Source: Skeletonema tropicum (Eukaryota > Bacillariophyta > Thalassiosirophyceae > Thalassiosirales > Thalassiosiraceae). Taken from it: DNA of 64,000 nt. Shown piece by piece: positions 24,566-33,908 of this stretch (position 1 is the first letter of the stretch; every line of letters begins with the position of its first letter). The stretch covers positions 4,525,963 through 4,589,962 of the forward strand of contig CM074129.1 in assembly GCA_037178625.1 (NCBI GenBank), in the 5' to 3' direction. The position numbers and the translations under genes were made by a program. The notes below the pieces were generated by a model. The model was not told where the DNA came from and searched no databases. It saw nothing but the letters and a program-made list of their open reading frames with translations.

Positions 24566-25684
24566 GCGTCCGGCGGGTCCATTGAGGAGTCGGAAAAAGG
24601 ATCGCCGGCTCATAGGGGGAGCCAATAATATTAGATACAACAACAGTAGTACACAGATGTCGTCTGCCCCGCCCTTGGCCTCGCCAAAGGGCAAGAAAGA
24701 TGACGGTATTTCCATCTCATCCGGATCCGAATCATCCTCCTATCATTCCTCTGTATAGGGAAATGTGGGCCAGAGTTGATGCAAAGAAAGCGGCAAGGGA
24801 AAAGGCCAGAGAAAAAGAAAGATTAAGAAAATCTAAAGAGAGTGAGAGTCTTTCATCGGCCGATGTTGATTCGCCGACCCCATCAGTAGAACTTCTCCCC
24901 TCCCCTCATGCCTCGCCGAGCAGCAATGATAATGATGACGATGGTGCCGCCGCTGGTGCAGATTCCAAACGTCCTCCCACAAGGGAATACGTCCTCCCAA
25001 AGTTGTGAAGATTCCATCTCCCACTATTCGAAAAATTTCTCCATCTCTTCAGTCTGCTATTGAGTCAAGGCTTGCGGCAAAGGAAGACATGACATCTACT
25101 ACGCATTCAGCAGATAAACTCCTCACAAACATGAATACTCTCTCGGAAACAAAGCTTCTATCGTTGAAGCAGCGGCCAAGTGCAGTGATCCACTAAAACG
25201 TCGTGCTATGACGGAAATTCCGACCAAAAGATACGCACAGAAGACAAAAAAGTCGGTGATTGCAGCGGCCATGGCAAAGGCCTGGGTATTGATGAACGAG
25301 CTGCTTCAACATGATAATTTCTTGACGAGGGCATTGGAGAGAGAGTTGGCAGTATTCACCACAATTGTAGAGAACTTTCAACTGTATTGTTTGGCAAAGT
25401 TGGACAAGGAGAAATATATCAACAAAAAAGGTTGCAAGGCAGTGAAGCTATCATCGGATAAGTTGGAACGGGAGTACAATAAGTTTGGAGGGAAAGCGAT
25501 TTCTTTGCCATGTCCGAAGTGCAGCCATTCACTCTGCGATAAAGAACCTGATTTCGACGATAATGCGAAGGTGAATAAATCAATCACCAAAGCTTGGAAG
25601 GCAAAGAAGAAGCACTTGGAAGAGTTCAATTGTGCAGTACTCCGGAGGCAGCAGATTTGCTCACAGATTCTATCAAGCACTTGA
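24555..25684 (+). pseudogene. Transposon accessory gene, frameshifted (zinc-knuckle protein)
   Basis: Four overlapping open pieces in three frames (24555-24758, 24700-25008, 25005-25196, 25208-25684) join into one protein of about 370 residues when read across shifts near 24755, 24995 and 25190. The N-terminal part is basic and Ser/Pro-rich. A charged helix AREKAREKERLRKSKES follows. The C-terminal third is helical and contains a Cys pair CPKCSHSLCD followed by a basic coil (KAWKAKKKHLEEFN). The family is not one I can name; I associate similar CPxCxxxL segments with hypothetical proteins in diatoms. The location inside the transposon and the convergence on the transposase suggest a DNA-binding partner, which is inference. 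Confidence 0.6.
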
Positions 25685-25773
25685 AGCGCTTGAATTAGGC
25701 TATGCATAGTTTCTTTTGAACTAAATTCATATGATTATACATCATTATTTGTATTATTCTACTTCATGAATAA

Positions 25774-26881
25774 CTAGTTGTCAGGAAATCCTACGTGTAG
25801 AAAGTATCTACGGAAAGATCCCATACTTCCGATGATGAGATTAATCCGATTCACCAAAGCATTCACATCTTCCATTTTGTCGCCACCCATCTCAAGAATG
25901 GTGTGTATGGTATTGAAGACATACTCAATAGATCCGTCACACGACCAATAAGGTGCTCGAAACGCGACTTGATGTCCAGCATCTTCAATCAAGATCAAGT
26001 TCAGGATGATGAGGTGTTTGTGGATATTGAGATTGTCTAATGTGAAAAGGAAGCTCCGGTCTGGGTAGTTGTTACCAAGGAAGTCGATCAAATCCTCCAT
26101 GAAGCAATAGAACCAATGAAGATCTGTCCCTCGTCCCTCCCTCTGTGAATTGTTTATGGAAAGAGATTGGGTTTTGATTATCTCCAGATACGGCCATAAT
26201 CAAATTGGTTCCGGGTCTCCCTTTTTGTAGCTTCCTCTTAAATTGCATCGGAACTCTCGGGCCACCTTCCCGTAAGAGCGGTCCGTCGACTCGAGTTTGA
26301 ATTTTGCTTCGTCAATATCAATAATGGATGCCGTACTCTCGCCTGCGACACCAAGGGGGTACGGTTCTTCCCAATACATTTTGCGTTTGAGTAGATTCTT
26401 TCGTGTGTATGCCTCTTGTGATGTCGACGACGCAGCTTTTCGGGAGAGACCTAGCCGCTGTTCTCCTCGATATATTTGTGAGTCCGAGTAGGGCTCAACA
26501 GTCGGGAATCTATTGGAGAGATAAGCTCTAACCTCGTACAGCCTTGCATGAGGCCTTACCATCCGATACAGGGCAAGCTGAAAAAGAGCCTCCCCATCAA
26601 TCTCCCGTGTCGCGGCCTTGTTGCCGGTTTTGCGCTTTGGCAAGATGTTCCCCAACGTAACATACTGTCTCAGCCACCTTCTGCAAGTCTGCAGTGAAGG
26701 GAACTTCTTTTGTTCCAGTAGGCGCCTCACAACTGGTGTCTTGACGGATGCAATTCCGTTCCCCCCCATGATCTTCTTTTGGGTAGGCTCTTCCGCCACG
26801 GCTAGCATGTTTATGATCATCTACTCTAGAACCCCTCATCCATTTCAGGACGGCCGCGATCCTATCGCTGTCACTGGCCAT
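25774..26881 (-). pseudogene. Tc1/mariner-IS630-type DDE transposase, frameshifted
   Basis: Read on the minus strand from an ATG at 26881. An N-terminal helix-turn-helix-like region (KFPSLQTCRRWLRQYVTLGN) is followed by the first catalytic Asp in IIDIDEAKFKLE. Further on come GDN, then FTLDNLNIHKH with the second Asp, and APYWSCDGSIEYVFNTI with the third acidic residue. This spacing and the DNxNIH and APYW.....IEYVFN motifs are those of DDE_3-like transposases. The frame changes near 26825, just after GDPEPI at 26200 and again before MEDLIDF at 26100, so no full-length protein can be made. It runs toward the accessory gene, with about 90 bases between their ends. Confidence 0.85.
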
Positions 26882-27086
26882 GATGATGAGACATAAAAAC
26901 TCGGCGATGTGCAGATTTGATGAGATGTGTAGCGTAAAATTTGCAAAGTAGCCGACGAGACTTAATCAATGACAGCGGCCGCCTATGACTACTACGACCG
27001 ATCAACAACACAATGAGAGGAGTCTCCTGTCAATACTTAGGATCTTTCGGCGAATGGATGAGCTAAAATAGGGATAGCAGCGGCTC

Positions 27087-27263
27087 TACAGGGCCGACAT
27101 GGTTCATGTCATGTAGTGCTTGTGAAATTGCCGTTGAGCTTCTACGGGCTTGTACTATTCCTACGTAGAAATGACTAATAGATCTAAAAGGGGTCGTAAA
27201 TGACGGGTAGTGTGACGAAAACGCCACACGCGCGGGCAAAAACATTTGTTCTGGAAAATGTAG
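27087..27263 (-). repeat. Right long terminal inverted repeat
   Basis: Inverted partner of 24389-24565. The outermost bases ggaaaatgtag are followed by TA at 27264-27265. Confidence 0.85.
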
Positions 27264-27689
27264 TAGAACTCGGAAATTATTGCGGGACTCCATTTACTTA
27301 GGGGGGAGGCAACCTTCCAAAACTCTTGCTCCTTTCCATCACTTTCATGTTCGTTCGATTTATAAGATCGCCACTCGCACCCAATAATACTCGCACTTTC
27401 GAGTTCAATCGTTCGTGGTTCATCGTTTGACTCAATCGAAAGCTACCATGTCCATGGCCACGGCCGTCAGTTGACGAAGCGGAGAAGATTGCCGTGTGAA
27501 TCGTTTTGCTTCAATTTTAATCAAATGTATCATTTGCCTCCTAGAATTTGACGACATAGTATACACATTAAAATTTTGGCCGTGCTTTTGGAGCTCGAAA
27601 CGCAATGTCAAAATATTATACAACCATTGGAGGAACGGAAGTCTATCGAACTGATGATCACATGCCAATGCCTCGTGGAATAAATTAGA

Positions 27690-27894
27690 AACTGAAGGCA
27701 GGCGAAATCCAGCTTGCCCGACAGGAAGAGAGTCTGCAGGACCTCGTTGAGAGGAAGACGTGCCAGAGCTGAAGAGATTGCTCGAATAGCTCAAGAGGAA
27801 GAGGAACGGAATGCTCGCCTTGCTCAGAGGATGAGAATGAACATCGAGAGGAAGTGGAAAGTGATGGAAAGATTCAAGAAGAAGATGATTTGAT
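27690..27894 (+). pseudogene. Coiled-coil gene fragment
   Basis: A short stretch that reads as strongly charged helix, first in one frame (IQLARQEESLQDLVERK) and after a one-base shift in another (ARAEEIARIAQEEEERNARL and on to FKKKMI, then a stop). The composition is clearly coding-like but too short and broken to be a gene. No family can be named. It lies between the Tc1-type element and a hairpin repeat. Confidence 0.4.
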
Positions 27895-28149
27895 ACTGAC
27901 GCAATTATTAGTTTTACTCTTACAGCTTCCGAGTCTTACTAACTGCGAAGATTGTAGCACAGACAGAATTACAGCGATTCGTTTTAGCACTGTCGTACAA
28001 TTCATTATCAAATCATGAGAAAGAAGATTGATCGAATGAGGCAATGCTCCCGCACAGCTATGATCCTTGCTCCACGCATAGCTTTGGCCAGGCACAATGC
28101 GAAGAAAGGATTTTAGTACCTTTTAACAGCTAGCAGCATTTAATGAGTA

Positions 28150-28310
28150 TTGAGACAAATCTGCCGCCGACCCCATCGCCTGCATCTTGCAGGCATGGGG
28201 TCGGCTTTCGAAACTCAAAATCAGATACCTGTGACTTCCTAGGTTGCCACTCATTTCGCTGGCGTGCATGCGTCTATCTATCTGCTTTACCTCTTCTCGA
28301 CACTATGTAC
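28150..28310 (+). repeat. Dispersed repeat with strong hairpin, copy 2
   Basis: The hairpin at 28167-28204 (CCGACCCCATCGCCTGC with GCAGGCATGGGGTCGG) and ~100 bases of flank match the reverse complement of 19508-19660. A further partial copy of the flank (gtgacttccgagg ... tatctgcttgaacttctc) lies at about 28415-28465. Confidence 0.7.
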
Positions 28311-29657
28311 TCTCTAAATAGCACCGGTGCACGGTGCACAATAGTGCCGAATGTTCATACTAATAATCGCCCTCCAAACTTACGCCGTGAAGTTTTGGGA
28401 GAGCCAAAGATTTTGTGACTTCCGAGGTTGATGCGCCTATGTATCTGCTTGAACTTCTCTCTTTACTCGCACACGGTGCACCCTAGTTCCCAGATTTTCT
28501 TTTTCAGGCGCTCGCGGGTCCCTCCCCTCAAGCGCCGATAATTACAAGAGTTCTTTGAATTTGATGCCCCGGTACAAGACTCATTTGAATTTGAGGCATG
28601 AAGGCTGTTACAAGACTCATTTGTGGCCAAGAGATAACGAAGGAATTAGTACTTGACCTATTGAAGACCCGCTTTGACGAGATGAAACCTATGTACTCCT
28701 ACAAATAATGATCTCGGTTGAGTAGCCCTACTTATATACTGCCCACGACTTTCCCGTTGAAACGGTTTTTTGTGAATACAAGTCCTAACGATTCGAGTAC
28801 CGTATAAGAAAGATCGTCTGATGTTTGAGAATCAAAGAAGTAAAATAATCTCTCTGTATTAATTCCTTCGTACATTTGAGAATTACCTTCTCGAATGACT
28901 TCCCGGTTACCAGAGCACTGTTTGATTGTAAGGAAGTTGACTCTGCCTCCTGCGCCGTACGCGAATCAGGTATTCTTTCCTCGCGAATCCTGATCTTTCC
29001 TCCCCTCCCCAAAAACGACGGCCCCCGCCCCGCATTTCGTCGTCATTTATTACTCTTTCGTCGTTACATAAATTAGGAGGTAAGTAAAGTAGAATTGAGA
29101 TAGAGAGTTGTTGCCGTAGCATTGGTATATTTATATTCTTCTTCTTCTTCTTCTTTGCCTTTGCATCTTTCTTTTTCAATCTCTAACTAACTGACCCACC
29201 AACACTGCTTTGTCCTTATATCTTCATTCTTCATTTGTTGTGGTTGCGGTTGCGGTTGCGGATGTGGTCTCTGTCTCTACAATGACAGAGTAGTTAATCG
29301 TTCAAATTCAACACATCCAAGAGAGAGCCTTCCTCTGTTGCGACTGTGTCTGACTATTGCATCAATCAATTCTCCCTCTACGACGCCACGGTACGTATTT
29401 GTATTTGATTATGTTCACTTTTCTTCCCATAATTTGCAGCTGCAGCACACGAGACGCATGTGATGAACGTATTACATCGCATCAACACTACACTATCTTT
29501 TGATATTCATCTGAATCTGAGGGTATCTCTATTGACTACACACTCACCTTCTCTTCTACCTCAACTACCTCCCCTGCCACGCGCATATTATCATACAGGC
29601 ATACACATACAAAGGAAAAGAGCTCTTGTGTGACCACTTCCAAACATCTTAATAATC

Positions 29658-31520
29658 ATGTTCCCTAGCCATAACGATAATCCATTCCCCAAACCAAACA
29701 ATGTCGAAGGCGTTCCTGAACCCGACGAGGATGCAACTGCTGTTACGTCTTCTGAAGATGCAGCTGCTGTCGAAGTCCGCTTGAGTAATTTCTTGAGCCA
29801 TCAGTTGACATCTAGACCAACAGCAACAGCATCGGATGGTGCTGGAGGTGACGTTCATATGGGTGGAGACGACAGCTCATTCAGTTCGTCTCAAGCGTTT
29901 CCCTACGGCTTCAGTTTGCGGAGACTTCTCTACTTGTCAATCATCGTTGCTGCATTTGCGTCAACTATTGCAGTCGTATCGAAGGTTCAGCGTCAGAAAA
30001 AGATTTCAGCTGCTCAACTGATGTCAGAAGATGAATGTGAGGAAGTGTCTCCCATTGTTGTGAGTACAACTCATAAGGCTACTCCTGTACCTGTCCCTGT
30101 GGAGGATGTTCCCGACCCCGTTAAGGATCCGGCAGTAGATTCAAACATCTTGATTCCTGATTTTTATCAAAGTCTTCAAGCTGCTTCTTGCAATGCAGAT
30201 CCGAATAATTGTCAAGACGACAACGAGAGATGCTTTCTAGGCAGCAAAGAAAAATGCAATGGGAACTCGAATAGTAACCCAGTAGTTGTGGCAGAATGCT
30301 GCAATTGTAATGGCAAAAATTGTGGATCAAACATTTGGTACTGTGGAATATGTTTCAACGATCCTAACTTCCCATCATTGGCTCCCTCGTTGAACCCATC
30401 AGAATCTAGTGCGCCATCATCTGACCAAAGTGAACAACCATCTTCGACTCCATCGTTGAATCCAACAGTATCTACGTCTCCTTCATCCGAGCCGAGTGGA
30501 CAACCGTCTTCGACTCCGTCGTTGAATCCATCCGTGTCTAGTGCTCCATCGTTGAATCCATCAGTGTCGAGTTCTCCTTCGTCTGAGCCAAGTGGACAAC
30601 CGTCTTCGGCTCCCTCATTGAATCCATCCGTATCTACGTCTCCTTCATCTGAGCCAAGTGGACAACCATCTTCGACTCCGTCGTTGAATCCATCAGTGTC
30701 TAGTGCGCCTTCATCTGAGCCAAGTGGACAACCATCTGTGACTGTCTCGTTGAATCCATCAGTTTCTACGTCTCCTTCATCTGAGCCAAGTGAACAACCA
30801 TCTTCGACCCCCTCATTGAATCCATCTGATAAGCCTTCATCAGAGCCAAGTGAACAACCATCTTCGACTCCCTCTTTGAACCCATCAGTGTCTAGTGCGC
30901 CTTCATCAGAGCCAAGTGGACAACCATCTTCGACTCCCTCGTTGAATCCATCTGTTTCTAGTGCGCCTTCGTCTGAGCCAAGTGGACAACCATCTTCGAC
31001 CCCCTCGTTGAATCCATCAGTATCTACGTCTCCTTCATCTGAGCCAAGTGGACAACCATCTTCGGCTCCCTCCTTTAACCCATCCGTTTCTAGTGCGCCT
31101 TCCTCAGAGCCGAGTGGACAACCATCTTCGACTCCCTCGTTGAATCCATCTGTTTCTAGTGCTCCTTCATCAGAGCCAAGTGGACAACCATCCTTGACTC
31201 CATCGTTGAATCCATCAGTTTCTACTGCGCCTAGTGGACAACCATCTTCGGCTCCCTCGTTGATTCCATATTTTTCTACTTCTCCTTCATCCGAGGCAAG
31301 TCAGCTGCCTTCAATCTCTCTTCAGCCGTCGACTAAATCAGGCAAGGGAAATACGAGGAGTCCGTCTTCCGCACCAAGTTTTCCGCCATCGTCCAGTTTG
31401 TCTCCTTCAACATCAGCCCAGCCGTCTGGCTCCAAATCTAGCAAGGGCAAGTCAACAAAATGTCGTTCTGGTAAGGGATCGAAAAGTTCTGCTGGAAATG
31501 GTGGACGCTTTCTCCGTTAG
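29658..31520 (+). CDS. Ser/Pro-repeat single-pass membrane protein A
   Basis: 620-residue protein. An acidic N-terminal region of ~85 residues precedes one transmembrane helix (residues ~90-108, LLYLSIIVAAFASTIAVVSK). A ten-cysteine module follows (residues 178-232, containing CCNCNGKNCGSNIWYCGICF). Then come about 14 units of a 22-residue repeat built on PSSEPSGQPSSTPSLNPSVS, and a tail rich in Ser, Lys and Gly (KSSKGKSTKCRSGKGSK). With no signal peptide and positive charges just before and after the helix, orientation cannot be fixed, though type II with an outer repeat region is likely. PSxxPS-type repeats are common in stramenopile cell-surface proteins; a wall or adhesion role is inference. 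A short 5'-UTR intron (29391-29439, gtacgt...tttgcag) is conserved in the paralog at 45075-49469. Confidence 0.88.
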   Translation: MFPSHNDNPFPKPNNVEGVPEPDEDATAVTSSEDAAAVEVRLSNFLSHQLTSRPTATASDGAGGDVHMGGDDSSFSSSQAFPYGFSLRRLLYLSIIVAAFASTIAVVSKVQRQKKISAAQLMSEDECEEVSPIVVSTTHKATPVPVPVEDVPDPVKDPAVDSNILIPDFYQSLQAASCNADPNNCQDDNERCFLGSKEKCNGNSNSNPVVVAECCNCNGKNCGSNIWYCGICFNDPNFPSLAPSLNPSESSAPSSDQSEQPSSTPSLNPTVSTSPSSEPSGQPSSTPSLNPSVSSAPSLNPSVSSSPSSEPSGQPSSAPSLNPSVSTSPSSEPSGQPSSTPSLNPSVSSAPSSEPSGQPSVTVSLNPSVSTSPSSEPSEQPSSTPSLNPSDKPSSEPSEQPSSTPSLNPSVSSAPSSEPSGQPSSTPSLNPSVSSAPSSEPSGQPSSTPSLNPSVSTSPSSEPSGQPSSAPSFNPSVSSAPSSEPSGQPSSTPSLNPSVSSAPSSEPSGQPSLTPSLNPSVSTAPSGQPSSAPSLIPYFSTSPSSEASQLPSISLQPSTKSGKGNTRSPSSAPSFPPSSSLSPSTSAQPSGSKSSKGKSTKCRSGKGSKSSAGNGGRFLR

Positions 31521-32157
31521 GGTTCAAAGCGCTTCCAGTTTTGTTTGTACAGAGTAGGTATATATGTAGCGAGTTTTATTTGTTAATCATTAATAGGACA
31601 ATGTTTGTTTCTGAAGTTGTATATTTAGTTTCACTGCTGTTTGTTGTTTCACAGGGGGTCTGATTTGTGACTTTTATATGGATATGTTCACGCTTCACAC
31701 AGTATTATTTGTTTCTATCTACTTCACTTTCCCATTCCTGTGTAGCTGTGTCTGTTATAACACTAAAAATACTACATCAGAGATAGATAGTTTCTTTCTT
31801 TCGTGGAGACCCTGCTAATTCAGAAGTGAAAGAGTATTGTCTTGTGTGAACTGTGCCTGGTGATTCTATCTGCATTTGCATGATAGTATCAATAAAATAA
31901 ACAACCCCACACGGTTGCAAATCTACACACTCACTGCTGAGACTTATATTATCTTTTCACAGGAACAACATGCCATGATACAAAGTCATCTCGACAACAA
32001 CTTGAGTGTCCAATCTTTTGGAGGTATCTATCTCTATCTCTATTCGCCCCAAAACACATATTTTCGTGCGAGAGGTTCCAATAATTTGTGAGCAGCGATA
32101 GTAGCCAAGAAGTAGATTGTGACAATAAAGGGTGAACTGAACTACGCGGCTTTTTCT
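31521..32157 (+). other. 3' flank of the repeat-protein gene
   Basis: Similar to 49470-50108 after the paralog, with small indels. No gene is supported. Confidence 0.5.
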
Positions 32158-32379
32158 CGATCTGCCAAGGATGTTTCCACCCCAATCTTATGCGGCAGCT
32201 TGATGAGCGACTTGAACAATAAAAATGTCCATTCTGTCAACGCTCTCTACATCAGGTACTGAGGATGACTGTATGAAAAGAATACAAAAGAACGACCCGG
32301 TTGCACAACGAGGAATGGGCAAGAAGTGCTATATGAAAGGGGAATATGAAGATTCATTCAAATATTGGACAAAGGCTTA
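32158..32379 (+). pseudogene. MYND-Sel1 gene fragment, copy A
   Basis: Encodes, in broken frames, a QLDER...CPFC-like piece and then an open MKRIQKNDPVAQRGMGKKCY...YEDSFKYWTKA segment ending in a stop, which is the start of a Sel1 repeat region. It matches 52346-52575. The MYND finger that should precede it is absent here. Confidence 0.75.
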
Positions 32380-32537
32380 AAGCTTGTTTTAGAACATTAC
32401 TCTCAATAATCTAGACAAGTACACACATCTCTTTCGTGTTTCTTAGGCTCCGGGAAACCGCAACGGTAATGTTACCATCATCCAAGAAGCCTCAACGAGG
32501 CTTCCTGGGGAGTCTGGTCATTTTTGACACAACTTAC

Positions 32538-33363
32538 AGCACCATATTACGATCGTCGTCGTCTGCGTCGAAAACGAATGCTACCTTCTGAGTCTCTACG
32601 AGGTGGAAAGTATGACGTGATATATTGTCGAGATTGAAGCACTGGGGGAACCGCAATATAAAGTTCGGAATCCACACTAGCACCAGAGGGTGAGTCGTCA
32701 TCCTCATCATCGACATCCGATCCAACATCAACATAATATGTGTCGTCTGAACTGGAAGCCGAGGTGTCCGAAGCAGAGTTGCGCAAAGCAAACGTCGTCT
32801 GTTCCGCAGATTAGGTAGTCGAACACGCCGACTCTGTCTAGCCCGGTGTACTCTGCGAGCTACCATGGCTGATTCCATACTAGCTATCCATCTTTCTTGA
32901 TCTATAGTTGGACCTTCAGCCTTCAGCCAGATGAACGAAATCAGTACAATAAATCCTTAGCTTCCGGCAGGAGCATATCCTCGTCCGCGTTTTGAGGAGA
33001 CTCGTAACTTTCTGAAGAATAAGTTCATTTCATGTTGGGGGAGAGATCTGCCGTCTGCTTTGAGGTGCACTGCACAATTGCGATAAAGCCATTGCTGATG
33101 TGTCAGAAGGAGAAGTTGTCTCATGAGCCCACTAGCCCAGGAAGCAGGTTGAACGAAAGTGTTAATGGTGGATAGATACTGTGCTTGAAGGTGGACCAGA
33201 TGCTTACCTGATACACGGCCTTCAACGAAATTATCCCACCCAAGTGTGTCATGTATTTCTGCAAATTCAATGTGCGCAGGAAGTCCAATCCAAGCTTCGA
33301 CTGAGTCGAGCGTGCATAGGCTTATTCCGGAAATCTGAGGAGCTCCAACATAGATAAGTAACT
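32538..33363 (-). pseudogene. C-terminal tail of a retroelement protein (split from 40896-41989)
   Basis: Minus-strand reading starts at about 33363 with YVGAPQISGISLCTLDSVEA and runs through LGWDNFVEGRVSGKHL, then THQQWLYRNCAVHLKADGR and FFRKLR. After frame shifts near 32960 and 32810 it continues as EGPTIDQERWIASMESAM and an acidic DDEDDDSPSG tail. The series IGW..F.EGR.S / W...H.QWLYRN..VH / L...~W...M.SA is a pattern I associate with the end of diatom retroelement polyproteins. Its N-terminal partner, an RNase H-like region and a Cys cluster, is found on the same strand at 41989-40896, beyond the Helitron-like element. Confidence 0.65.
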
Positions 33364-33397
33364 CGTGTTAATTGTACGCGTGGGCAGACCCGACCAT

Positions 33398-33526
33398 CCC
33401 ACGCAAGAGATGTTGACCGGTATTTGCAAAATCTCATTTCACGACTTTCACTTCAGGAATAGGCTGTCTTATTCCCACGCAAGAGATGTTGACCGGTATT
33501 TGCAAAATCTCATTTCACGACTTTCA
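33398..33526 (+). repeat. Two tandem copies of a ~53-bp segment, period 76
   Basis: The segment cccacgcaagagatgttgac through cacgactttca occurs at 33398-33450 and again at 33474-33526 with no visible differences. It lies in the non-coding left part of the Helitron-like element. Confidence 0.9.
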
Positions 33527-33908
33527 ATTACATAGGAATAGGATGGCCTATTCCATCAGGAATAGTCCACCCTACAGTTCCATCGAAAACCTAAAATTAT
33601 TACGTTGGACAACTTCATAATTTAAAAAAAAATACAATTGTGCGTGCGGCGGCGGGAACAAGCTTCTTACTCCTAACGCTGGCCGTACCAGAGAGCCAAA
33701 GGTGAGTCACGAATATACGGGACTAGAGCCGCTCCGAGGACGGGTATAACTCTAGCCTTCTGAAGAAGCTTGGATAGAGAACTCAATAAGTATTAGAGGG
33801 TACTATTTCTCCATTGAAGGAATAATAATTCACCCGAGAGTCAACTTTGTGTGTCAAGATAATCTTGGTGTATGTACCTGATGTCGACAAGCTATCCAGA
33901 GGAGACTA

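Larger units (their letters stand above)
24389..27263. mobile_element. Tc1/mariner-type transposon with two convergent genes
   Basis: A 2.9 kb element bounded by long inverted repeats of about 175 bases (24389-24565 and 27087-27263) that begin CTACATTTTCCAGAACAAAT, each flanked by TA (24387-24388, 27264-27265). Inside are two genes running toward each other: a broken accessory gene (+) at 24555-25684 and a broken DDE transposase (-) at 25774-26881. The TA flanks and the DDE type agree with the Tc1/mariner/IS630 superfamily. Both genes have several frameshifts, so this copy is dead, but the architecture is complete end to end. Confidence 0.85.
28494..32380 (+). repeat. Direct segmental duplication, copy A
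   Basis: Starts at cccagattttctttttcagg and matches 43945-50108 plus 52346-52575 in the same orientation. It includes the 5' region, the Ser/Pro-repeat gene, its 3' flank and a tail end of a MYND-Sel1 gene. Relative to copy B it lacks the sequence equivalent to 50109-52345. Confidence 0.9.
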
